From Euryarchaeota archaeon (GTDB lineage Archaea > Thermoplasmatota > SW-10-69-26 > JACQPN01), in the NCBI GenBank assembly GCA_016207515.1, contig JACQPN010000023.1:1-64000 (forward strand): 64,000 nt of DNA. The letters are read 5' to 3'. Numbering within the stretch: the first letter of the stretch is position 1; the number at the start of each line of letters is the position of its first letter. The notes under the pieces are model-generated. The model was not told the DNA's origin. It saw nothing but the letters and a program-made list of their open reading frames with translations, and did no database searches. A program made the translations under genes and the position numbers. Shown here in pieces: positions 34,277 through 44,700 of the stretch.

Positions 34277-34675
34277 ATGAAGGTCGTCAACACCAGCGGA
34301 AAAAGGAAGAAGGCGGTCGCAAGGGCCACCGTGAAGGCGGGCGCAGGCCGTGTCCGGGTCAACAACCAACCCGTAGAGATCTACCAACCGAGCCTTGCCC
34401 GCGAGAAGATCATGGAGCCGCTGGCGCTCGCCCCGAACAGGGCCGAGAAGGTGGACATCGACGTCGCGGTCAACGGTGGCGGCATCTTCGGCCAAGCCGA
34501 GGCCGTGAGGACAGCCATCGCGCGCGGCATCGTGGAGTTCTTCAACGACGACAAGTTGAAGGAACTCTACCTCGGCCACGACCGGTCGCTCCTCGTGAAC
34601 GATCCACGACGCAAGGAAGCGAAGCACCCGTTGGGCCGCGGCGCAAGAAAGCACTGGCAGAAGTCGTACAGGTGA
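34277..34675 (+). CDS. rps9: Ribosomal protein uS9
   Basis: A 132-residue small-subunit protein. The start TSGKRKKAVARATVKAGAGR, the middle VAVNGGGIFGQAEAVRTAIARG and the basic C-terminal tail RRKEAKHPLGRGARKHWQKS with final Tyr-Arg are canonical; the tail reaches the P-site tRNA. It is the third gene of the operon. Confidence 0.96.
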   Translation: MKVVNTSGKRKKAVARATVKAGAGRVRVNNQPVEIYQPSLAREKIMEPLALAPNRAEKVDIDVAVNGGGIFGQAEAVRTAIARGIVEFFNDDKLKELYLGHDRSLLVNDPRRKEAKHPLGRGARKHWQKSYR

Positions 34676-34682
34676 AAAAGCG

Positions 34683-34874
34683 ATGATGATACCGATCCGT
34701 TGCTTCTCGTGCGGACGCGTCGTAGCGTCCGACTTCGAGAAGTACAGGGAGCGAACGGGCGCCGGGGAAGACCCAAAGAAGGTCTTGGACGAACTCGGCG
34801 TCGACCGGTACTGCTGCCGACGCATGATAGTGACGCAGCCGGACATCATCGACGACGTGATACCGTACAGCTAG
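34683..34874 (+). CDS. rpoN: DNA-directed RNA polymerase subunit N
   Basis: A 63-residue Rpb10 homologue. MIPIRCFSCGRVVASDF with the CFSCG pair and RYCCRRMIV with the CC pair form the zinc site. An ATG at 34686 gives the usual start, one codon after the annotated ATG. Archaeal and eukaryotic RNA polymerases share this subunit; bacteria lack it. Seven bp separate it from uS9. Confidence 0.96.
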   Translation: MMIPIRCFSCGRVVASDFEKYRERTGAGEDPKKVLDELGVDRYCCRRMIVTQPDIIDDVIPYS

Positions 34875-34990
34875 GACCATCGGACGGGCGGGAGATCGCC
34901 CGGTTCTATCCTTTCCGAACGATGAGCCCGGGCTCCGCCCGCCTGTACCCGTACGTCGTGCCCCGTCGCGACCGCTAAGGCTTATTACTC

Positions 34991-35307
34991 GCGTTCGCTT
35001 TCCGCGAACGCTTGGGCGCCTTGTGGACTCGCCGCCGGCTCGTCCACCGCGCGGGCGGAAACAGCGGTTTCCGCCGCGCAGCGGACACCCCGTGTCCGCT
35101 TGCGCCTCGCGTCAAGGTAATGGGTTCGGATTGGCTTCAGGCCAATCCTCAGGCGCTCGCGCACTTCGGGTGCGCGGCGCCGACGACTCGCGCAGGCCGT
35201 CGCGGCCAAGGGTCAAATACTCGGATTCGGCTACGCCGAATCCTCGGGGCCTAGGTGACTCGCCTTCGGGTTCGCCACCTGGCCCTCGGCTCCACCGCCG
35301 TGGAGCC
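34991..35307. ncRNA. Tandem hairpin array before tRNA-Pro, candidate structured RNA
   Basis: The 435 bp between rpoN and tRNA-Pro hold no credible protein gene but at least nine hairpins: GCGTTCGC/GCGAACGC (34991-35011); GTGGAC/GTCCAC (35023-35047); GGCGGAAAC/GTTTCCGCC (35054-35075); AGCGGACAC/GTGTCCGCT (35080-35100); GGATTGGC/GCCAATCC (35128-35148); CGCGCAC/GTGCGCG (35158-35176); GGATTCGGC/GCCGAATCC (35223-35243); AGGTG/CACCT (35253-35280); GGCTCCAC/GTGGAGCC (35288-35307). On the minus strand the second and eighth read stem-GA-inner stem-GA-stem, and the eighth has a CGAA loop, the same design as in the array after tRNA-Lys. A TATA-like gcttattac lies at 34979-34987. Confidence 0.55.
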
Positions 35308-35309
35308 TC

Positions 35310-35383
35310 GGGTCTGTGGGGTAGCCTGGTTATCCTAGGTGGTTCGGGACCACTTGACTCCGATTCAAATTCGGACAGACCCA
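35310..35383 (+). tRNA. tRNA-Pro (CGG anticodon)
   Basis: The acceptor stem is GGGTCTG/CAGACCC, the D-arm GGGT...TCCT, the anticodon stem GGTGG/CCACT with loop TTCGGGA (anticodon CGG), and the T-arm TCCGA-TTCAAAT-TCGGA, with discriminator A. There is no intron and no encoded CCA. The 3' part overlaps the end of a minus-strand integrase remnant, the arrangement expected at a tRNA attachment site. Confidence 0.95.
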
Positions 35384-35762
35384 TCGTCGATAATAGGAGC
35401 GATATGCTCCACTCCCCCCGAAAAACGTGGGGGGAGTGCCACATTTCGTCCCTTCTGGCGATCGATTCGCCGTGCTTCGGCAAAGTCTCGAACAGTCACC
35501 GCTTTTGGCTTCTGGTGGCCCTGGCTTGCCTTCTGCGGGGTCACGAACGCGCGGGTCAACCAATCGGTCCCGTGGACCGTTCGTTGAACGTCAACGAATT
35601 GGTCGTAATACCGCCGCATCGCGCCCAGGTTCGTGTGCCCGACCCAATTGGCTACCGAGACCCAGTCATACTCGTACCGCCCGTTCTCCCGCTGGATCCC
35701 GGTTTCGATGGGGCCGCCGCGTGGTTGGCCTTCAGGGGGGATTACCGGTGGTATCTTCTTCT
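35365..35762 (-). pseudogene. C-terminal remnant of a tyrosine recombinase (integrase)
   Basis: The frame is open from a stop at 35761-35763 to a stop at 35365, which lies inside the T-arm of tRNA-Pro. It encodes about 130 residues. WVSVANWVGHTNLGAMRRYY matches the C-terminal box of tyrosine recombinases, in which the GH is followed after about 10 residues by the nucleophilic Tyr. The catalytic Arg and Lys of the N-terminal half are missing, so this is not active. The first 20 bp overlap the end of the giant surface-protein gene. An archaeal integrative element probably once entered at this tRNA gene; I did not find the second attachment copy in the window. Confidence 0.65.
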
Positions 35763-38700
35763 ACGCTGGAAAAGGGCAAGCGCCAACGCGGCCAGCGGAA
35801 ACGTCAACATGTCGCCAAGGCCGAGTGGCGTTACGTTCAAAGCGGATAGCGCGGAGGCGCTACCAGGCCCGGCGGACCCGTCGGCGACCACGATGGGACC
35901 GATAAGCGTCGTGCCTTGCGGGAACGGGACTCGGAACGGTCCCGATGCGGCCTCGAATGAGTATCGGTGGGGCCCGCTCTTGAGGGTTTGAGGTCCGACT
36001 TGGACCTGGGCACGATACTTGCATCCCGCCGTGCAGTTTTCGCCATCGGGTTTCATGCGAACGGCTACTTCGTCGACGTAGACGAAAAGTGTCGGTACCT
36101 GGCCACTCGAGTCTTGGACCGTGACGCTGAATTCGTAGGTGCCGGGAGCCCCGAGCGGCGGGTCCACCGTGGGATTGGCTAGACGGGGAAGGCCATGGGC
36201 GTAGGCCTCCACGCGGGCGGTGGGCCCGAAGTTTCCGCCCAGATCTTCAGCGGCTACTTCGTAAGTTGCCGCGGTTCCCGATGGTATGCGGTCGATGGCC
36301 CATGTCTCCGTGGCCAACGGAAGATTTGACGACGTTGTCGAAGAAACGATGCGAGTTATCCGGTAACCCCGGATCCCCACGTCGTCGCGCGCGGCATCCC
36401 ATCGAACCCTGAGAACCCCGTCGCCGACGTCTTCCACGAACAAGCCCTCGATTGGTGAAGGTGGCACTACGTCTGGAACAGTGTGGAGCGTCACGGGGGC
36501 AGTGATGTCGTTACCCGCCTCGTCGGAAACTGTTACGATGCCCTTTACGGCAAACCCGGGCGAAAGGCCCTCGACACGAAGCGTGTGCTGTATTCCCCGG
36601 GCCTTCGACTCCACCGTTTGGGGCCCAACGGGCCCCGCCGCTCGCAGGATCGCCGTCGTGGGTTCGTTCGTGACCAGCCCCAATGAAACCCAAGTGTAGC
36701 CGGCCGCTATCGTCTCGACGTTGGACATGTGTGGCGGCGTCCCATCCACGTGGCCGATGGCCCTCGCTTCGCTGATCCGGTTCGATGCGTCCACGGCGGA
36801 GACGGTTATCTCGATCATTCCGTCTTCCTGGTGTGTTGGGACCTTGAATGTGACTTCGTATCTTTGGCCGCCAAGGTGACGCAGGGAGGTGTTTTCGTCC
36901 CCACCGAGCGACGACAGGTTTGTCCAAACCCGTTCCGTGGTGAAGTCATTAACCTCCAATTCCAGCCTTGCGTCGGCGCCGGGGAGCAGCTTCGTCCGGC
37001 CTTCGGCGCCGACGATGGAGACGCGCCCGAAGGTCGGAGCAGCGCCGTCCAACAACACTTTTGCGCGCAGCGTATTCACGTTGCCCGCCCTGTCCGCGAC
37101 CTTCACTTCCATCTTGACGGCCCCGTCGCGGTCTAGTGACGGGACGAGGCAGCCCATCCTGTCTGGCTCCACGAAGGGGGCGCAAGGCTGTCCTTCGATT
37201 GTCCAAGTCGAGTTTTCAAGGTCAAAGCCGCTGCCTCGCTCTTCTACCACGACGAACGTCGGTTTACCACTTAGGAGCACGGTGTCGCCGGTCAACCGCA
37301 AAAGCGGTGCCGTCCGATCCAGGACGAGCCCGATGGGTGCGCTCTCGCCATGACCGTCGGAGGCTTGGCCCTTTGCCATCAAGGTATAGTTTCCGTCCCG
37401 CAAGGAGGCGAAATCGAGGCGCACGAGGTCATCGCCTGAACCGTTGGTCGAGGCAATGATGCGGGCCGGGCCCCGAGGCCCCTGCACGTACAAGTCGGCC
37501 GTTGCTGGCGTTTCCCGGCCATCGTAGCGCCGGATGGTGACGTCGACGACGGTCGTACCGTTCGTGAACGGAACACCGCTGATTGGATGTACGGTGACCG
37601 TCAGGGCGTCCGTGGTGCTCGCGGTAACGATGCCCGAAACCGTTTCGATTCCTGAGCTGGTAACCGTCACAGCGCGCAGGAAATACTCCGTCTCAGGCTC
37701 GAGCGCCGACAATCGGATGCTGTGCTTGAGGCCAGGTCCTTCCAAGCCCGACTTAGATTTGAGTTGCGGTCCGATCCCGTAGTCGATCCGTCCGTATCCG
37801 ACTTCTTGCGTCGTCCAGTTGATGAGAATCCAATCAGGGCCGACTCCCGCGATAACAGGGGCCGACATCGGCACAGGGCGGTCACTTACGATGACGGTGG
37901 CGACCTTGGTCGCGACGTTTCCGGCCTTGTCGACCGCGCTGACTGCGACTTCTGATCCGACGGTGCCGGAAAGTCGATCCACGACGATGTCTCTGGCAAC
38001 GTAGGAGCCGCCGTCCCACGCCAATCCGACGGTTTCGAGAGTAGAGAATCCGGATACGTCGGCCTGCGCGTCCAATGAACCAAGTGCGCTCAAGCCGTCG
38101 GTAATGACGGCGCGAATCGTTAGTTTCTCGCCCGCGCGACCCGCCGTTCGAGCGTCGGGGAAACTGACAACAAGGCTCTCGAAGACCGGGGGGTCGGGGT
38201 CGACCGTCACTATGCCTGCCCTGACGACGCCGACGTTGTCTGCGTGGTCGGTCATCTCGATGTTGACCGAAAACTCGCCGGTTCCTTTCGCAACCCAAAG
38301 TCCGACGAACTGATCGTTCTCCCACGGGTAAAGCGGGACGCGTTCAGCCCCGATCACGCCTTCGACCCTCGCAAGCCCTGCGCCGCTCTCCGAAACGAGC
38401 GTCCAGAGATCGACGGAGGTTCCGGGCGTGACAACGGTCTCAAGGTCCTGCGATACTCCGGTTGGAGCCGTGAGGTCAAGGATGTGCTGCGTCCAATTCC
38501 CAACCTCCATCATGTCCAGGAACCCATCCTCCATGGAGTTCGACGAGATCGGCCACGGTTTTTCGTCTCGCATTCCTTCGACGTTTCCCACTCGGTCGCG
38601 GCTCACGATCGACAACTCGAACTCCGCGCCGTCCGAGATCCCGACCAGCGGAATCGAGGCGTTGCCGCGGGTAACGGCCCCTTGATTTGGTGGATCTGTC

Positions 38701-41700
38701 CACGAAGTGGTCGCGTACCGGGTCCACTCGGTGCCGTTTCGTTTCAAGAAGGCGGTCGTTTCGGCCAACCCGACGCCGTCGTCGACGACCGAAAACGGCA
38801 AAGTGAGGGCACCCGTGCCGTTAAGGAAACGGCTGCCCACAAATCGGGGGAAGCCTCTCTGCGTGTTTGGTGGCGTTCCGTCGAGGGTAACGTTGGTTAT
38901 GGCCGGGAAAGAGACGCGTGCCTTCCCGTCAACCGTGGTCGTTACGATGTAGTACGCCCCATCAGTCAGTGTTTCTTGGTCGAGGCTTAAGTCAAAGGTG
39001 TGGCGCTGCGCTCCCCCGAAGCTGGCATTGTCGAAGAGAACCAGGTCCTCTCTGTCGCCCTCTTCCTCGGCGCTTCTCAGGAGTAGGGTCACGTTGTGTC
39101 CCGGCGAGGCCCGCGCGACCGCGGTGGGCGCAGGTATCGTTGTGCTCGCGCCGGTAGCGGAATAGGCGAGGACAGAATAGGTGTAGTTCTCGTCCGGCGC
39201 AGCGGACGAGTCGACGAATGTGGTCACGTTGACCGCTTGGAACGACGCATTGGCCCCGTCGGAGTTACGGGTGCGGTTCACCACGTATTGGCTGGCGCCC
39301 GGAGCCTCCCGCCAGACCAGGCGAACGGCGCTTTCCGCTCCTAGAGCCTGTAGTCCCGTCGCGGGGCCGGGCCGCTCGTGGTCGAGCGTCACGGGGAATT
39401 GCGTTCCGATTGCGATGACGTACGTGTCGTTGGCTCGCCTAACGGTATCTACACGGTAGGTCGCCGGGCTCGCGGGTGGCTCGTCCACGTACCGAAGTTT
39501 TCCGAGAGCGTCTCGATGCGCCCGCGCGTCGAGGAAACCGATGGGCGCAACGGTTCCAGCTCCCGATGCTCGATTGATCAAGTATCCGCTCACCGCATCC
39601 GCCGAGGACGTCGGCGGGTTCCAATAGAGGTAGACGCGGTCGGCGCCGCTCGCTCGCGCGACGGTGGGTATTTCGCCGGCGGCGGGCGTGAAGTTCGTCG
39701 TGACGTTCCACGGTCCAATGCCGGAAAGGTCCGCGATCCATTCGTCCTGGCCCGCAGACAGGTAAAGGAAATCGTCGCATGCCGGGCACGTTCCCGACTC
39801 AAGGTCACGGTCAACGGTGAGGTTCACTCTGACAGGACCGCGTGTCGAGAACTCAATCGGAAGGTCGGGCGCACGGGCGACCGGGGGATTGTCCAGATCA
39901 AAAGAGGCGGAGGCGGGGAAAGGCTCACCGTCGGCGGCAGCTCTCTCCCCTGTGGCGTCCAACGCGGTGGGCGTTCCGACGCGCGGGTAGAGCATTGCAT
40001 CAACCGTGTGTCGACCGTCTGGATACGAGGGGTAGCCATTTTCGTCCCGAGTTTCGGTCGGCCACGCGAGGATGAATTCGCTGCCCGAAGGCGAACCGGT
40101 GCCGAGGAACACGTCATCGAAGTAGTACTCGGCTCGATCTATGAGGCTTGGTGATAGGCCCGCCGAGCCGGCCTCAAGACGCGAGTGCAAGAGAATCGTC
40201 CTCTCGAGCGCCCCCGTAGGCGGCGTCCCGGAGGGTAGGCGCGCTTCTAGCCTGGTTCCGGCCGCGGGAGACGCCGCTTCTAGGAGTAGCTTTGCGGCAC
40301 CCGAGGGCCGGTTTTCGTCAATGCCCGTTCCCCTAAGGGTGGAGCCGGCGCCGAGTTGCCAGCCCCAATCGTTTCCCGACCGTGGCGCATTCGAGGGATA
40401 CCCGGGCAGGCCTAGCCGCCCCGGTGGATTTCCCACGTAGGAATCGATGCCCCCGAGATCTCCAAAAACGGCCGATCCGACGGAGGACGATGCTCCCGAG
40501 GCATGGCCCCATCCGCGGCCGCCTACGGAGTATTCATCGTTTCCGCTTTTGTCAAGGAAGAAGGCGAAACCGGGTTCGGTGCTCGTCAGATTGGCGACCG
40601 CACTCTGTCCGAGGTCTAGAGCTTTGTAGCTGTCGACACCCGACAGATCGACCAACAGCGCGGTCCCGCCCGACGAGAATGCCTGCACTCTACTACCGTT
40701 GGCGACATATCGATCATTGCCGCGATGGTCGAAGAGCAACGCGAGGCCGCCGTCTGCGGCCGCTGCCTGACCGTGTCCGGCTACTCCCGTGGGCGGCAGG
40801 AGCGTTCGGTAATCGTCTCCCTCCAGGTCGAGAAGAAGCGCTAGGCCCCTCCCACCGGCATATGCTTGTGATTGCCTAGTGGCTTGGAGACGGTCGTCGC
40901 CGATTCCAGGCAGTAGAAGCACGCCTGCGCTTCCTGCTCCCGCGCCCAAGGCGGTCAGGAAAACCGAGGGTGGGGCCCTTTCGAACGGGCCGGCTCCGGC
41001 ATCAGCGTCCACCGTTGCCTGGGCGAGTCGGTCGGCAGTGAAAGCGTTGTCTCCGCCATTGTCGAGAAGCATGCCTACGCCAGCCAATCCATAGCCTTGA
41101 CCGCTTGTCGCCATGTCTTGGCCAAGACCACCTGTGGCCGAGCTTCTCAATTCGTACGAGTCGTCCAACAGCGGTCGCTCTGAGGCTAGTATTCCTACGC
41201 CCATTATGCCTGCACCTTGTGCGTGGGTTCTGGCGAATCCGGAGGCGTTTTCATTAGGGGCCAATGAGACGTTTGCCATGGCCTCGAACGTGCTTCCCGC
41301 GCCGCCACCGAAAACCGATAGTACGCCGATGCCTAGAAGCCCCGCGCCTTGGCCCGCGCCGAAGGCCGCGACCTCGCCCGTGCAGTTGACGCATCCTTCA
41401 AAGGTCACGTTGAGAATGAAGCGGTTCACGCCGCCCCTGTCACTCAGCACGCCGATCCCGAGGATGCCGGCCCCTTGGGCACCGCCGAAAAGGGCTGATT
41501 CCTTCAGGTCAAGGGTCCCTTGGATTCCCGTGAGGCGCGAGACGGCCTCCTTATGGAGCGTTGAATTTCGTGTGTAGTGGTAGGTGTCGTCGCCCACGAG
41601 GTCCAAGGCGAGGGCGGTCGGAAACACAGGGGTGCTCGAACCCGCGCGATTGCCGTAGTGATCGTCTCCGCCCAGGTCAACTGCAAGGGCATACTCTGGG

Positions 41701-44700
41701 CCTTCGCTCCACGACGTCGGTTCCATGTCTCCTACGGCCATGCCCAACCGTGGCACGTTGAGCAGGAAACCGCGTCCATTGACGGGTGCCTCGTCGGGGT
41801 CGTGGGCATCGGTTGCGGCGAAAGTCTCGGTCGCGTCGAGGCTCCCGTCCTTATCGGCGTCATTTTGGGCCAATTCGGTGTCCAAACGAACGGCGATCGC
41901 TCCCCCCGTGTATGAATCGAGGGGACGGATGCGGAGTTGGTCGTTCTTTTCGTTCGACACGTCAAGTGTGAGGTTAGTGTCATGGCGGCGGACCAAGTAC
42001 TTGTCCTTTCCGCCGAGGTCCAGGAATGCCGCAATGGCCGTTTCCACGTGTCCGGTGGGGACTGTCAGATTCCATTCTACGTTTCCCTGGTACCGGTCAA
42101 TCTCACCGTATTGTGTACTTACATTGCGATGGTAGACATCGTTTCCTTTCGCGTCGAGGAAGATCGCCGTCGCGGGTATTGAAGGGCCTCCAACAAATCC
42201 TTGCGAAGGCGAGTAGTAACGGTCGTCGCCGTCGAGATCCAAGAAAGCGGCCATTCCGCCCTGACTGGCGTAACCAGTGGAATTCCCACGCGGCGAGTCG
42301 TAGCGGTCGTCGCCCGCGACGTCAAGGAGAATGGCGAGAGCCAATGGTCCATTGGCGTGGGCGAGACTTGAGGAATTGGCCATGTAGAAGTCGTCGCCCC
42401 CCAGGTCGAGGAGCACGGACGCCGACTTCGTCGAGGATGCTATCCCGCGTGACGGATCGAGCGGTGCATACGTATCGTTTCCGCCCAGGTCCACCGCGTA
42501 GCCGTCCACGGCCGTGGCGTTTCTGTAGGTGTCCTTGTCGGCGAGGCCTAGGTCGATGCTAAGGGCGTACGAGTGACGGTAGGTGGTCGGGCCGGGCAGG
42601 CCGATTGCGACGAGCGACGGCAGGTTCAGCAGGAAACCGCCCTCCGGCAACTGCCCCGGAGTGGAGAAGAGAGACCCGACCGGTACGGCGTAGTCCTGGG
42701 AGTCGCCGGGGTCCGTGCGGGCCAGCGCTTCAATCCCGTCGAACGTTCCGTCACCGTCACTGTCTTTTGCGAGTCCATCGCGGCGGTCCGGACCGCCATC
42801 GAGATCGTCTGGAATCCGGTCACCATCGGAGTCCATGGGTGTACCGTCGGGTGGCCCGTCCTGGACGACGTAGAAACGCTTGCCGTCGTACGCTTCCGGG
42901 GGCGGATCAGGTCCGGTTCTACGTTGTGGGTAGGAGTTGTTCCCATCCGCGTCCCAGAACACGAGCACACCCGTCTCGGGGGATTCCCCACGTGGGGTGG
43001 CGAAGCAAGGGATTGAGACGTCGCTGTTGCACGGGCCCAGATAGGCGTCCCGTCCCGCCAAGTCCGTGAATGCTGCGAGCGTTAGTTGGCTTCCCGCTTT
43101 TCCTCCGAAGAGGTGCGCGAAACCTTTTGGAGCGCGGTACTTGTCGTCGCCGCTGGCGTCCAGGAAAATGCCCGCCGCCAAGGCGTGCGATTCGGTCGTC
43201 CCTGCGCCGCCGAGGCCGCCGATCGTCACCGCGTAATCGTCGTCTCCGGAGGCGTCAATCGCGATGCCCACACCGTCGCTTCCCCATCCGAGGGCGGCTT
43301 CGTTGGCAAAGTATGCGTCCTTCCCTTCCGCATCGAGGAAGATGGCGAGAGCAGGAGCACCGGGTCCGCCTTGGGCGGCGCCGAGAGTGAACGGTCTCGG
43401 CGAACGATAAGTGTCGTTGCCGCCTAGGTCAATGGCGACCGATGTCCGCGTCGCATTAGTTCCCACGGGCGTCCGGACATCCGGCTCCGGTTGGGAGACG
43501 CCTGCCAGGGAAATCTCGTAGGTGTCGTTGCCGCCGAGATCTATGAGAAGGATGGGCGTTGAAGGGAATTGATTCTCCGTCAACGTGTTGTCGCCGGAGC
43601 CTAGGATGAGGACGCCCGCCTGATTGAAGATGATTTCCCCCGCGGATGAGGACGTCGTCGTCGAGCCCGGGTAGGTCTCGCTGCCGCTTGCTGCCTCCCT
43701 GACCGCCATGGCGGCTTCGAGGACGGCACCGGTATTTTTTGCAAGCGCTTCCTGCCAGGCGGATTCGGCTTCCGCGCTCTCGTGCAGAACTCGGAGGTCC
43801 TCCATCGTTAGCGGCCCGCTACCTTCGATGATCGGGTCCGTTTGTCGTCGGAGTTCGACCACGAGGGAAGGCAAAGCCGCGCCGGGTCCGAGCGTTTCTT
43901 GATATCTTGCCTGCGCGGCCATGAGCCTCCCGAGGGAGGCAGACAGCGTGGGCCCGAGTTGTGTTGAAACCTGGTCGGCTTTCTTCACGTCCTGTGAGGA
44001 AAGGGGAATCTCGAGCGCGGTGTGAAGGCGCGACAACCCCTCGATAAACGAGGCCTCTGGCGCCTTTCCGGTTGGCCCAACAAGGTCTTCAAGAAGCATG
44101 GCTGGCTGACTCAGTCCAGTAGCGGCGAGGTTTTCGCTGGGGCGCTTCTCGCCGCCAAGCTGCACGAGGAGTCCATGGGGGGCCACGCTCAGGTTGTAGC
44201 CGGCCCGGGTCAACTGGGGCAAGTTCTGGGCGATGGCGTTGATGAAGGCACGGTCGGCCTCGGGAGAGCCATCGATCACCGGTCCTAGATCGACGAGAAG
44301 GATTGACAGGGGTCGGGCCAGATCCGCTGGCAAGCCGGGGCGCGCCAGGAAATCAGTGGTGCTTCGTTCAATAACGCCCCGCGCCGCGGTCGACGATGGA
44401 AGGGCCATTGGTTTCGCCTGCGAATCCAGAGTCGTGGCCAGCTTGCGAAGAATGGACGCTGCGTCGATGTCCTCCGTTCCTCCATGGGTGAGCAGCGCGT
44501 TTCGTGCGAGGAGGTCGTCTAAGGCCGCGGCCGTCGGGAGCGTTTTCTCGGCGCGTTCCGCGGCCAACACTATGCGGGAAGCGCCTTCTATCATCGCGTC
44601 CCAATTGATCTTTTCGAGCGCGCGCTGATCGTTTGCGCCTATCTCGCTCGCTCGATTCGAAGCCAAGATTACGGCAATGACAGGTAGACGCGCCTTCTCC

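Noticed and set aside
34991-35307. RNase P RNA or SRP 7S RNA
   Set aside because: I could not find the universally conserved core of RNase P RNA or the SRP domain IV loop in either array; a covariance search would settle it.
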